From JAXHTY01 sp034189225 (lineage in GTDB: Bacteria; Desulfobacterota; Desulfobacteria; Desulfobacterales; Desulfosudaceae), in NCBI GenBank assembly GCA_034189225.1, contig JAXHVL010000072.1, forward strand, positions 1 to 64,000: a DNA stretch of 64,000 nucleotides. Direction: 5' to 3'. Shown here piece by piece: positions 53,094 to 61,665 of this stretch. The position numbers were made by a program, and so were the translations under genes. Position 1 is the first letter of the stretch. Each line of letters begins with the position of its first letter. The notes below the pieces were generated by a model that saw only the letters and a program-made list of their open reading frames with translations, was not told the DNA's origin and ran no database searches.

Positions 53094-53477
53094 TTATTTA
53101 TCCTGCTTTTCCAATAACTCGTCCAACCCCGCAAAAGGGTTATGCGTTAACGCGTCTTTATCTTCCCGGTCGTTGCCGGATGTATCGTAGGCGTCGGCCA
53201 CCGCCTGGCGGGCATGCTGATTTTCGTGGCAGAAAAGACACAGCAGTTCCCAGTTACTGCCGTCGGGGGGGTTGTTGTCGTGGTTATGATCTTTGTGGTG
53301 TACGGTCAGTTCTTTAAGCCGCTTGCCGAAAAATTCCCGGCCGCAATGGCCGCAAATATGCGGGAACAGATTCAAAGCCCGTTCCCGATACCCCTTTTTC
53401 GCTTGCGCGCGACGGCGATGCATATCGCTCAGAAGCTGATCCAGACCTTTTTTGCCCGGTTGATGCTTTTTTGACAT
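53094..53477 (-). CDS. YajD-family HNH nuclease
   Basis: The 127-aa protein has an HNH endonuclease domain with zinc-binding Cys pairs (CGHCG and CLFCHENQH) and the catalytic VHHKDHNHDNNPPDGSNWELL stretch. This is close to the E. coli YajD pattern. A nuclease role in DNA metabolism is presumed but unproven. It is the last gene of the minus-strand run behind the nickel transporter, 17 bp after its stop; a functional link is not obvious. Confidence 0.88.
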   Translation of the reverse strand: MSKKHQPGKKGLDQLLSDMHRRRAQAKKGYRERALNLFPHICGHCGREFFGKRLKELTVHHKDHNHDNNPPDGSNWELLCLFCHENQHARQAVADAYDTSGNDREDKDALTHNPFAGLDELLEKQDK

Positions 53478-53494
53478 CAGTGATGGCTCCTTTC

Positions 53495-55363
53495 TTACCG
53501 CCTTTTATGGCTGTGGGCATCTATGTGTTCGTGTGTATTCGCGTGCGTATGGTCGTCGTGTGCCTCTGTCTCATGTTCAGGGTGGTCGTGGTCGTGGTAA
53601 CGATTGGGCATGTTATCGTGATTTTGTCTATCTCCCGGATGACGATGAGTGAACCGGTGACGGTGTTCATGGGTGTGCTCATGAAGATGTTCGTGCTCAA
53701 TTTCTCCATGCCGATGCCTGTGTGTATGCAGGTGCTGGTGCAGGTGGCGATGTTCATGCTCGTGCTGCAATGCGCGGATGGCGTGGCTGCCCTGTCGCCT
53801 GAAAGAGAAGGCCAGTCCGTTCAGGCTGCTCAGGCTTTCGTCGCGCATAAAATCACGAGTGGTCGAGTCCTGGATGAACCGTCCCTGATGCATTATCAGC
53901 GTTCGCCTGGTCAGTTCGTTTACCAGAAACATATCGTGGCTTACCAGCAGAAGCGTTGTTTCAAGATTTTTTAAAATTTCCAGAAACAGGGCCTGTCCTT
54001 GCGGGTCAAGCCCAGCCGTTGGTTCGTCTAATATCAGCAATTCGGGTTCCATGGCCAGCACACAAGCCAAAGCCAGGCGTTTTCGCTCCCCTCCGGATAA
54101 ATGCAGGGGAACCCGGTTTTCAAAGCCTTCCAGTTGCACCATGGAAAGAGCGTCGTCGATCCGTTCTTGTATTTCAGGCCGGGAGAAACCAAGCCGGCGC
54201 AGTCCGAACGCGATTTCTTCTTTTACACTTGAACTGAAAAGCTGGTCGGCGCAGTCCTGGAAAACCATTCCAACTTGACGCCAAAGCAGTTTGTGTCCCT
54301 TTTTCGCCATAGGCGTGCCGGCAAAAAAATAGTCACCTTCCCCCTGCCGCAGGCCGATCAGGCAAGACAGCAGCGTTGTTTTGCCCGCGCCGTTTTCACC
54401 CACCATCGCAATGCGCTCGCCGGATTGAATGGAAAGATTAATTCCCTGTAACGCGTGTGTGCCGTCCGGATACCGATAGGCATAGTTACGCATCGAAACC
54501 AGCGGCAGCGCGTCCTTTTTGTCTGAAGCCGACACCTGCTTTTCCCGGGACGGCGGCGATGCGGGCGCTTCCGAATCGGATTCCACGGGCGCAACAACCA
54601 GGCGGAAGGAAAAATCGAGACCATGCTCCCGTAAGGATTGGCGCTGCGAAACGAGATCCTGCATGGCATAATCGTGATGAATGCGTCCCTGGTCAAGAAC
54701 CACAGCCCGCCGGCAAAGATTATATAGAAAGACCAGATCATGGCTGATACAAATCAGCGTGCCGTCAAAGTGTTTGAGCAGCTCAAGAAGGACCTCTTCC
54801 TGACCGGGGTCCAGGTTGGCGGTCGGCTCGTCGAGCAACAGAATCTCCGGCTGCATGGCAAGTATGCCACCCAGGGCCGCACGCTTTTTCTGGCCGTAGC
54901 TCAGATGGTGCGGTTCCTTGTAGGCAAGGCTCTCCAGGTTGACCTGTTGCAGGGCCTGCATCGCCCGGCCATGGGCATCTTCCCGGGACAACCCCTGATT
55001 CCTCAGACCGAAAGCAATATCCTCCACCACGGTATGTCCGAAGAGCTGGTCATCCGGATCCTGGAAAAGCACGCCGATCTCCAGCCGGCAACGGTCATAG
55101 TGGTCGGCGGCAAGAGGCCTTCCTTTGTAGCTTACGTTCCCTGAGGTCGGAGCGAGCAATCCGCAGAGCAGCTTGATCAATGTGGTTTTACCGGAGCCGT
55201 TCTGCCCGACCAGGGCAACCTTGTCCCCGGGGGCAATGTTCAGGCGGATACCGGATAATGCCAGGACGTCATCCGGATATCGATAACAAAGTCCCCGGGC
55301 GCTTAACAGAATCGTATTGCGCGGTTCCTGTGAGACAACAGGTTCCCGGATCATCTCATGCAT
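53495..55363 (-). CDS. nikO: nickel/cobalt ECF transporter ATPase, fused double ATPase with His-rich tail
   Basis: The 622-aa protein contains two complete ABC ATPase domains. The first (about 12-245) has GQNGSGKTT, LSYGQKKRAALGG and ILLLDEP. The second (about 290-520) has GENGAGKTT, LSGGERKRLALA and LILDEPTAGLD. After about residue 525 comes a tail of some 93 residues with about 31 His, mostly as HxH repeats. Such tails bind nickel or cobalt. It energises import with NikQ and NikM. Fused paired ATPases are usual for vitamin ECF systems but less so for nickel ones, which often have a single NikO. It starts 5 bp after nikQ. Confidence 0.92.
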   Translation of the reverse strand: MHEMIREPVVSQEPRNTILLSARGLCYRYPDDVLALSGIRLNIAPGDKVALVGQNGSGKTTLIKLLCGLLAPTSGNVSYKGRPLAADHYDRCRLEIGVLFQDPDDQLFGHTVVEDIAFGLRNQGLSREDAHGRAMQALQQVNLESLAYKEPHHLSYGQKKRAALGGILAMQPEILLLDEPTANLDPGQEEVLLELLKHFDGTLICISHDLVFLYNLCRRAVVLDQGRIHHDYAMQDLVSQRQSLREHGLDFSFRLVVAPVESDSEAPASPPSREKQVSASDKKDALPLVSMRNYAYRYPDGTHALQGINLSIQSGERIAMVGENGAGKTTLLSCLIGLRQGEGDYFFAGTPMAKKGHKLLWRQVGMVFQDCADQLFSSSVKEEIAFGLRRLGFSRPEIQERIDDALSMVQLEGFENRVPLHLSGGERKRLALACVLAMEPELLILDEPTAGLDPQGQALFLEILKNLETTLLLVSHDMFLVNELTRRTLIMHQGRFIQDSTTRDFMRDESLSSLNGLAFSFRRQGSHAIRALQHEHEHRHLHQHLHTHRHRHGEIEHEHLHEHTHEHRHRFTHRHPGDRQNHDNMPNRYHDHDHPEHETEAHDDHTHANTHEHIDAHSHKRR

Positions 55364-55368
55364 CTTGA

Positions 55369-56295
55369 TTACACCTGTAAGCCTACGCGATCAAAAAAAA
55401 GCAGGGCCACTCCCACAGAGAGTATAATAATCCCCCCGCAGACATCAGCAACGTTGATATGCAGTTCATCCGGCTCGTGGAACCGGCCATTGTAGCCCCT
55501 GGCCTGCATGGCGTCGAAAACCCGTTCGGTTCTCTCGAAACTGCGCACGAAAAGCATGCCCAGAAAATTCGCTATGGCACGCATGGTTTCCAGATCCGTC
55601 TTCAATGAAAATCCCCGCACCTGCATCCCCGCGGCCATACGCCGGGCCTCGTGACGAAAGACATGAACGTAACGATGACTGAGCAATACCATCTGGGACA
55701 CCATCTCCGGCGCTCCCAGACGGGTAAGCCCGTGCAGCGTGACCGGCAGCGGCGCAGTGGATACAAGCGGTTCCATCAACAGGGCGATGGCCACGGCTTT
55801 GGCAATGATCGTCGCCGCCAGTATCAGGCCCCGCAGGTTTAAACCGAGCTGCTCCATGCCGCCAAAGACCACAATCATGTCGCCGTCATGGGTCGCGACC
55901 GTAAAGGGCATGACGACCAGAAACATCCCCAGAAAACCGGCAAGCGCCAACAGCCGGAACAATACCCGGCGCAAAGGGATCTTCGCGATAATTGAAACGA
56001 CAAGCGATATGCAGACAGCGGCGCACGCCGGCCCAGGATGCTGCAGGGAAGCGATGATAAAACTGTACACCAGCAGGGTCGCGATCTTGCAGCGTACGTC
56101 CCAGCGATGCACCAAAGATCCGTCGCCGCCTTCCGCCAAAGGTGGGACCGACCAGTCGCGCTCCTCCTCGGGAACGGCCTGTTTGTGAACGATGCGCCGC
56201 AGCCAGAGGATCAGTATCGATATAAACGCCAGCGGCAGCAACATCAGCAGGGGGAGCTGCCACCAGGGCATCTGGATGTAAGCCACATCAGCCAT
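55369..56295 (-). CDS. nikQ: nickel/cobalt ECF transporter transmembrane coupling protein
   Basis: The 308-aa CbiQ/NikQ-type T component has about six hydrophobic helices and the two coupling motifs near the C-terminus (ARRMAAGMQVRG and ERTERVFDAMQARGYNG), which dock on the ATPases. The start is ATG 56295, eight bases inside the nikM 3' end. A frame extending to 56349 would lie wholly inside nikM. It joins NikO to the substrate-binding NikM. Confidence 0.92.
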   Translation of the reverse strand: MADVAYIQMPWWQLPLLMLLPLAFISILILWLRRIVHKQAVPEEERDWSVPPLAEGGDGSLVHRWDVRCKIATLLVYSFIIASLQHPGPACAAVCISLVVSIIAKIPLRRVLFRLLALAGFLGMFLVVMPFTVATHDGDMIVVFGGMEQLGLNLRGLILAATIIAKAVAIALLMEPLVSTAPLPVTLHGLTRLGAPEMVSQMVLLSHRYVHVFRHEARRMAAGMQVRGFSLKTDLETMRAIANFLGMLFVRSFERTERVFDAMQARGYNGRFHEPDELHINVADVCGGIIILSVGVALLFFDRVGLQV

Positions 56296-56917
56296 GGGCC
56301 ACCCTGATTGGACGTAAAAACGATGGTTGCAAAAGGGCCGGTTTGACACGGGCCAGAAAACCGATAGTAAAGGCGCTCACGATCCCCTCGATAATGATGA
56401 CCGGTACATGTGCCAGCAAGGCGATTTTGGCCACGCCAAAAAAATCCTCGCCGCCGGTCGCCAAAAGAACGGCCAGTATGACTGCCGCCAGCGCCGTCCC
56501 GAAACCCCCTGCCAGACCGCCGATAATTGCCTGCCGAAACTGCGTCCGCCCTTTATACTTTTGAAAAAACCATCCGCAGGCCATGGCCGGCAAACCCATC
56601 ATCAAGGCGTTGGCACCCAGGGCGGTCAGTCCGCCGAATTGAAACAGCAGACTCTGCAGCAAAAGACCAAGTCCGATGGATAAAAAGGCCACCGGCCCCA
56701 GCAATGCACCAGCCAGCCCCGACATCAGCAAATGGACGCTGGTCGGCCCCAGGGGGACGTGAATCAGCGATGCAACAAAAAAGGCTGAAGTGACCACGGC
56801 CACTTTGGGCAGATCTTCACTGCCGGTGCGGCGGGCACTCCAGGCCGCCAGCCCGGCGCTGACCACATAGGCGCCCACTGTAACGGAAATGGGGAGAACA
56901 CCGTCGGAAATATGCAT
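56288..56917 (-). CDS. nikM: nickel/cobalt ECF transporter substrate-binding membrane protein
   Basis: The 209-aa S component has about six helices and starts MHISDGVLP, the conserved N-terminus in which Met1-His2 and a later His bind Ni(II) or Co(II). Another conserved region is HVPLGPTSVHLLMSGLAGALLGP. CbiM and NikM cannot be told apart by eye, but the accessory genes upstream are nickel-type. It is 3 bp after the coiled-coil membrane protein gene. Confidence 0.93.
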   Translation of the reverse strand: MHISDGVLPISVTVGAYVVSAGLAAWSARRTGSEDLPKVAVVTSAFFVASLIHVPLGPTSVHLLMSGLAGALLGPVAFLSIGLGLLLQSLLFQFGGLTALGANALMMGLPAMACGWFFQKYKGRTQFRQAIIGGLAGGFGTALAAVILAVLLATGGEDFFGVAKIALLAHVPVIIIEGIVSAFTIGFLARVKPALLQPSFLRPIRVAHG

Positions 56918-56920
56918 AAT

Positions 56921-57214
56921 CTACTCCTTTCGACGCGCAGCGACAAACGCGGCCACGCCGAACAACCCGAAAATGTAGCCGATGCCGGCGAAAACATTTT
57001 TCATGCCCGGTTTGTCGAGATCGGCCCGCAGCGCCGCGATCTCCCGCTGAATCCGCCTGAGATCGCGGGATAGCTTACTGTTTTGTTCCTTTAAAAGCGT
57101 AACGACCTCCTGAGCGTTCCCGTCCGGCGGACTCTGCGCGGGAAGTGAACCAGGCAGGATCATCAGAGAAAGGCAGATGATACCGGTCATAAAACTTTTC
57201 CGAATATCTGTCAT
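56921..57214 (-). CDS. small coiled-coil membrane protein of the nickel transporter operon
   Basis: The 97-aa protein has a signal or membrane segment at residues 8-27, a coiled-coil-like stretch (EQNSKLSRDLRRIQREIAAL) and a C-terminal membrane helix (IGYIFGLFGVAAFVA) followed by RRKE. It resembles the auxiliary small proteins (NikN/NikL-like) in nickel ECF operons, but no family signature is certain. Its start overlaps the stop of the preceding gene (ATGA). Confidence 0.7.
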   Translation of the reverse strand: MTDIRKSFMTGIICLSLMILPGSLPAQSPPDGNAQEVVTLLKEQNSKLSRDLRRIQREIAALRADLDKPGMKNVFAGIGYIFGLFGVAAFVAARRKE

Positions 57215-57543
57215 TGCCCGGCCTCCACCTCGGATTTTTTCAGTTTGAAACTGTTTTTGTGTCCCATGGACGCCTCAATAACGATGTTTAAATCATCGAC
57301 CTTCGGAATATCGAAGTTAAAGAACCCCTCCTTGTCGGTCACGCCTTCCAAAAGCAGCTTGTCCTTGCTGTCATAAACCAGCACCTTGCCGCCCTCAACC
57401 GGTCTGCCGTCTGGGAAATAGCTTTCGATATAAATTTTTCCGCCCTCGGCATAGGCGAACAGGTTCACCTTGTGTGCCAGTGCTGTTCCACTGCCAAGCA
57501 ACAACACAAAAGCAGCTAAAATAATAGATCTTGTAATTCTCAC
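57211..57543 (-). CDS. periplasmic carboxypeptidase-regulatory-like protein of the nickel operon (NikL-like)
   Basis: The 110-aa protein has a signal peptide ending TALA, leaving HKVNLFAYAEGG as the mature N-terminus, that is, an N-terminal His. A beta-sandwich domain follows (GGKVLVYDSKDKLLLEGVTDKEGFFNF). I chose GTG 57543, well placed after AGGAG; TTG 57549 is an alternative. Proteins of this kind (NikL) serve nickel ECF transporters, presumably delivering metal to NikM. Confidence 0.8.
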   Translation of the reverse strand: MRITRSIILAAFVLLLGSGTALAHKVNLFAYAEGGKIYIESYFPDGRPVEGGKVLVYDSKDKLLLEGVTDKEGFFNFDIPKVDDLNIVIEASMGHKNSFKLKKSEVEAGQ

Positions 57544-57630
57544 AATCAACTCCTGTCAGATTTTTCCGATTACAAAAAAATCGGCGTCCTCCATGCTGCG
57601 GAGGGCGCTTATTAAATAATTCTTAACCCA

Positions 57631-58437
57631 TTATTTCATATCACGGGTATAAACCCAATAGACCGCGCCAATCTCAACGCCTTTTTCCCGGCCGTCATGC
57701 TTGAGTTTCCAATCGGCTTCGTTCAGTGCCGCGAAGCCCCACCAGCCGGCCTTGGGCATGGCGTAACTGAAGATGCCGTTGGCGTCTGCCTTGACCACCT
57801 GGGTGACGTAGGGGGCAGCCGGCGGAATCACCACATTGATGTTGCCTGGGGTTTCGTTAAGATACTCGACCTCCACCTCGGCATAGGGCACCGGTTCTCC
57901 TTTGAGCAGCACCTGGCCGGTAAAAAGATTGCCGGTCCATAGGCCGTAAGGCCGAGTCAGGGGAATAATTTCGGTTTCCAGGCCGACAGGCTCATCCCAT
58001 CCCTTTTCCAGGCCAAAGGCGTTCACACAGACCTTGGTGTAATGCACAATAAAGCAATCCTCGGCCGGTTCCCAGTATGGTTTGGGTTCGACAAAAAAGG
58101 TATAATCACCCGGTCTGCGAATCTTATAGTCGGTGGTCCAAAAGGTAAACTCTTGGTTTTGGTCCGGACTTTTCCCTTTGGCTGCCTCAAGTTTGCCGAG
58201 CAGATCGGTTTTTTTACCATTGTGCATCACACCAAAGGCCTCGGGCTTGACCATCTCCATATAATGCCCTTCCAGGGGATGGATGAACTTGACTTGAACA
58301 TTCAGGTCCTTCCCATCATACTGCGTAACGATGTCGTCCGACGGTGTGATTGTGCCGAAATGCGCCCACACCGGGCCAGCCGCCAGCACCATGAAAATTA
58401 ACATTACAACAGAGATAATAACATTTTTTCTACGCAT
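57631..58437 (-). CDS. DUF4198-domain periplasmic protein (NikK-like)
   Basis: The 268-aa protein has a signal peptide ending VWA, giving HFGTITPSDDIV as mature N-terminus, again with His first. The rest is a DUF4198/NikK beta domain (YTFFVEPKPYWEPAEDCFIVHYTKV, GWWGFAALNEA). NikK proteins bind nickel in the periplasm and work with NikMQO. It is the first gene of the nickel operon (K-L-x-M-Q-O), with AAGGAGAAAG before ATG 58437. A remnant of an M1 repeat end sits immediately upstream. Confidence 0.85.
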   Translation of the reverse strand: MRRKNVIISVVMLIFMVLAAGPVWAHFGTITPSDDIVTQYDGKDLNVQVKFIHPLEGHYMEMVKPEAFGVMHNGKKTDLLGKLEAAKGKSPDQNQEFTFWTTDYKIRRPGDYTFFVEPKPYWEPAEDCFIVHYTKVCVNAFGLEKGWDEPVGLETEIIPLTRPYGLWTGNLFTGQVLLKGEPVPYAEVEVEYLNETPGNINVVIPPAAPYVTQVVKADANGIFSYAMPKAGWWGFAALNEADWKLKHDGREKGVEIGAVYWVYTRDMK

Positions 58438-58453
58438 AATCTTTCTCCTTTTT

Positions 58454-58479
58454 TGATGGTCTCGTACAAAGTCAAATTT
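58454..58479. repeat. M1 terminal-repeat remnant in the nikK leader
   Basis: GATGGTCTCGTACAAAGTC, 17 bp upstream of the nikK start, matches the M1 left end with one mismatch. No second end is adjacent, so it looks like a solo remnant. The interval 58480-58860 otherwise holds a repeat module (58681-58757, shared with 2848-2925). Confidence 0.6.
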
Positions 58480-58867
58480 GTTGTAAACAAGTCAATTTTA
58501 TTCAATTTTTCAGTTTATTGCCAAGTTTTTCAGTTCGCCGAAACAACTGAACAATAACACGTGCCCAGCCCCTTGCAGCGCAGCCGAGCAGGAGCGGTTT
58601 TTTCGGAAGACGCGGGCAGACTGTCTGAGCAAACAAGGCTTATCGCATCTGCACAAAAAGACAGGCGAGTTTCTGCCCGCGCCGAAAAAACCGTCCCTGC
58701 GAGGGAAGCCGGAGGCCAAGCTGCGGGGCGCCCTTTCTTTTGCATACTTTTCTTTGGGCGAGCAAAGAAAAGTATGAATGAAAAATTGGTTGTTTAAAGT
58801 AATCACCGTAAAAAAGCCGATCCAAGCGCACGTAAAGAATCCTGGCCCAGAGGGCCAGGCAAATAAA

Positions 58868-58916
58868 AAAGGCCACGAAGGTGCATCCCATTGGTGCATT
58901 GACCTTCGTGGCCTTT
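58868..58916 (-). terminator. rho-independent terminator of the S1-domain gene
   Basis: A 15-bp stem (58868-58882 with 58902-58916; AAAGGCCACGAAGGT) has an inner GTGCA pair, and the minus strand ends in six T. It lies about 220 bp after the S1-domain gene. It could work in both directions. Confidence 0.7.
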
Positions 58917-59134
58917 ATTGTCTTTACTTATGTGTCTACCCCGCTATCAAAAGCGGGGGCTTGATGCCCGCGGGCCTTTTCCTGAAATTCGTATCACCGA
59001 CGGCTTCAGCCGAAATTATAGTTTGTCGAGTATCGTAATTCTTCCGTTTTGTCAACTGTTTTCTCGTCAATTCGGTGCCATGAAAAAACCTGTACCACTA
59101 TGGAATCACCAAGACAATCCCGGGGACAGTATGT

Positions 59135-59590
59135 TTATTTTACAAGCTCTATCCCTTTATCGGTAATCTTTATTTTATTTTGTCTATATAGTATGCCGAT
59201 GGCCCGCTTAAACACCTTTTTACTTACCCGAAATTCAGTTTTTATCGCTTCGGGGGAACTTTTATCGTTAAGCCCGATTTTTCCACCGGCTGCCTTAAGG
59301 TATGCCAGAATTTTGTCAGTGGTTGAAAGCGCATGGCTGCCTTTATTCGGCTGCATGGAAACATCTATCTTTCCATCTTCTCTAACCAGTTTTATGTATG
59401 CTTTGATTCTCTGGCCTTTCTGGTAATCCCCATAAACCTGATTTCCATAAACCAATCCCGTATACTCACCATTGATTGCTACTTTTATCCCCAGATCAGT
59501 AAAGGCAATTATCTCCACATCCACTTGCTGCCATTGAGCAAACACTCCCGGCTCAACTGTTTCTTTTAAATGCGCATCATCATTTTTCAT
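59135..59590 (-). CDS. short CvfB-like S1 RNA-binding protein
   Basis: The 151-aa protein matches the C-terminal half of CvfB/YitL family proteins: an S1-type strand set (IKVAINGEYTGLVYGNQVYGDYQKGQRIKAYIKLVREDGKIDVSMQP) and a winged-helix end (IGLNDKSSPEAIKTEFRVSKKVFKRAIGILYR, IKITDKGI). CvfB normally has about 280 residues with additional S1 domains at the N-terminus. The short form has a normal start after an AGAAAAATG context and reads cleanly. It could be a natural short paralogue or a truncated gene. RNA binding is inferred. Confidence 0.82.
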   Translation of the reverse strand: MKNDDAHLKETVEPGVFAQWQQVDVEIIAFTDLGIKVAINGEYTGLVYGNQVYGDYQKGQRIKAYIKLVREDGKIDVSMQPNKGSHALSTTDKILAYLKAAGGKIGLNDKSSPEAIKTEFRVSKKVFKRAIGILYRQNKIKITDKGIELVK

Positions 59591-59605
59591 TTTTCTACCT
59601 TAAAT

Positions 59606-59761
59606 GACGTCTTCGTAAAAAGTCCAATATCTGTGTTGCGCTGCATCCCTCGTCATGTCACGTACGACTAAGTACGCTCCATTCCTCGAGAGTGATCGGG
59701 CTGCGCCGTATCTTGAACTTTTTACTTTGCCGTCCCAAAATTGACTTTTTACGAGACCATC
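59606..59761. repeat. M1 element with 9-bp target duplication
   Basis: This is an inverted complete copy of about 155 bp. It is flanked by CTTAAATGA on both sides (59599-59607 and 59761-59769), a perfect 9-bp direct repeat that overlaps the element's own ends by one to two bases. It lies just upstream of the S1-domain gene. Confidence 0.8.
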
Positions 59762-59861
59762 TTAAATGAATGCCCGAAAATTCCGGGAACAGTATATCAC
59801 AAGCAGAAATCCGGGGCAAAATCCGGGCTATCCGGGGGCAGCATGTCTATTTTTTTGTAAC

Positions 59862-60006
59862 TGGTGTCCGTCCAGAAATTAGATATTTTGGTCGAGTTCA
59901 AGGAAGGCGAAAATTTTAACCGGAGGAATACTTTGCGTATTTTGAGGATTAAAATTTGAGCCTGACGCAGAAATCGGGCAAAATAGCAATTTATGTATGG
60001 GCACTA
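59862..60006. repeat. MITE-like repeat family M2, copy 2
   Basis: Nearly identical to 30755-30899 in the same orientation. Ends TGGTGTCCGTCCAGAAATT and AATTTATGTATGGGCACTA. It occupies the gap between M1 and the sigma-54 activator; no gene is present in 59591-60037. Confidence 0.8.
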
Positions 60007-60037
60007 ACTAAATGGCATAAATAAGTATACCCTTTAT

Positions 60038-61456
60038 TTACGGCTTGCGGAGATTGAGTTTGCGCATGCGGGCGCGCAAGGTGCTGCGGTCAAGTCCCAG
60101 GATTTCAGCCGCACTGTTCCTGCCGCTGACTTTCCAGCCAGTCTGTTCAAGTACGCGCTTGATATAGTCGCGTTCAACATGTTCCAGGGTTTGATCGGGC
60201 CGGGGGCCGTCCTTGCGCGGCTTTTTCAGTTCATCCACCAGCCGCAGCTTGTAGCCCGAGGCGTTGATCACCGCACGTTCGAGGACATTTTCCAGCTCGC
60301 GAACGTTGCCCGGCCAGTGGTATTGCATCAGCGCGTCCATTACCCCCGCCGGGACAGTCTTGATGACTTTGCCCAGTCTTCGTGAAATCCGGTCGATATA
60401 AAAATTGGCCAGCAGGGGGATGTCGTCCAGGCGATCGCGCAGGGGCGGCATGGTGATCGGAAAAATATTCAGCCGATACCACAGATCCTCCCGGAAATCG
60501 CCATTTTGGACCTCGGCTTGCAGATCGCGATTGGTGGCGGCAATGATGCGAACATCCACCTTTCTGGTTTGCGAGCTGCCCAGGCGCTCGAACTCTCCGT
60601 CTTCGATCACCCGGAGCAGCTTGGGTTGCAGTTCCATTGGCAGCTCCCCGATCTCGTCCAGAAACAGCGTCGCACCGTCGGCAACTTCAAAGCGCCCCAG
60701 CCGCCTGGTTTGCGCCCCGGTGAAGGCGCCTTTTTCATGGCCGAAAAGTTCGCTTTCAATCAGATTCGAGGCCAGGGCGGCGCAATTCATTTTGATCAGG
60801 GCGCGATCCTTGCGCCGGCTGGTGCCGTGAATGGCGCGGGCCACCAATTCCTTGCCGGTGCCGGTTTCTCCGAGCACCAGCACGTTGGTATCGGTCTCGG
60901 CGATTTGTTCCACCTTGAAAAACACGTAATTGATGGCGTCGCTCTTGCCGACGATGTCCTCATGATTGTAAACCAGTTTGATTTCTTCCTGAAGATAGGC
61001 TCGCTCGGCTTCGAGCTGCTCCTGGAGTTTTCTGATTTCTGCCGTTCGTTCTTCAACCAGTTTCTCAAGGTGTTTTTTGTAATATTCGCGCTCGGTCACA
61101 TCCTCGATGGCCAACAGAATCAACTGGGTCTGCTTGCCCTGGTCGTAGATCCGCCGGGCATTCAGATGCATGATCTTGGGTCCGATGGCTTCAAAGTCAT
61201 GTTCCACCTCAAAATCATGAAAGCTGGTGTTTTGAGGAAGGATATCTTCCAGCAGTTTCCTCAAGTCGGGGATGTCCCATTGCCGGTTGCCCAGATCATA
61301 TATCAGCGCGCCCTCTGTCTCGTCGGGCTTGACATTAAATATCCGGTAAAAAGAGGGGTTGGCCGTGACGACTTTCAGATCCTGATCTAAAAGGATCAAG
61401 GGTTCACGAATCGACCCCAGGATACTGCTGTGAGTTTCCAGAAAACTTTTAATCAT
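60038..61456 (-). CDS. sigma-54-dependent Fis-family regulator with PAS domain
   Basis: The 472-aa activator has an N-terminal PAS domain (about 12-125), a short coiled coil, an AAA+ domain with GETGTGKE (about 196), the sigma-54-contacting GAFTGA (about 242) and the GNVRELENVLERAV region. A C-terminal Fis-type helix-turn-helix follows (SAAEILGLDRSTLRARMRKL). There is no receiver domain, so it senses a ligand or redox signal via PAS. It lies downstream of AOR and is probably its regulator; no -24/-12 site was searched for reliably. Confidence 0.92.
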   Translation of the reverse strand: MIKSFLETHSSILGSIREPLILLDQDLKVVTANPSFYRIFNVKPDETEGALIYDLGNRQWDIPDLRKLLEDILPQNTSFHDFEVEHDFEAIGPKIMHLNARRIYDQGKQTQLILLAIEDVTEREYYKKHLEKLVEERTAEIRKLQEQLEAERAYLQEEIKLVYNHEDIVGKSDAINYVFFKVEQIAETDTNVLVLGETGTGKELVARAIHGTSRRKDRALIKMNCAALASNLIESELFGHEKGAFTGAQTRRLGRFEVADGATLFLDEIGELPMELQPKLLRVIEDGEFERLGSSQTRKVDVRIIAATNRDLQAEVQNGDFREDLWYRLNIFPITMPPLRDRLDDIPLLANFYIDRISRRLGKVIKTVPAGVMDALMQYHWPGNVRELENVLERAVINASGYKLRLVDELKKPRKDGPRPDQTLEHVERDYIKRVLEQTGWKVSGRNSAAEILGLDRSTLRARMRKLNLRKP

Positions 61457-61665
61457 CTCATGATTCCATGTTTGTTTATCGGCACGGTTGAAATAATATC
61501 AAAAAATCCGAATGGTATCAATTCCGTCCACTCATCCGGTTCGGAAGCAGACAGCGGACAACCGGCAACGACCTTTACGCTCAACACGTAGCACCGGGTG
61601 CTGATGTCTTGATTGAAACGACCGTGCTGCATGGAAAAAATCGATTTTCTCCTTTTGTATTTTCA

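Noticed and set aside
58438..58500. Nickel/cobalt riboswitch or NikR site upstream of nikK
   Set aside because: I could not recognise the conserved core of a NiCo riboswitch or a clear NikR palindrome by eye; the region contains a repeat remnant instead.
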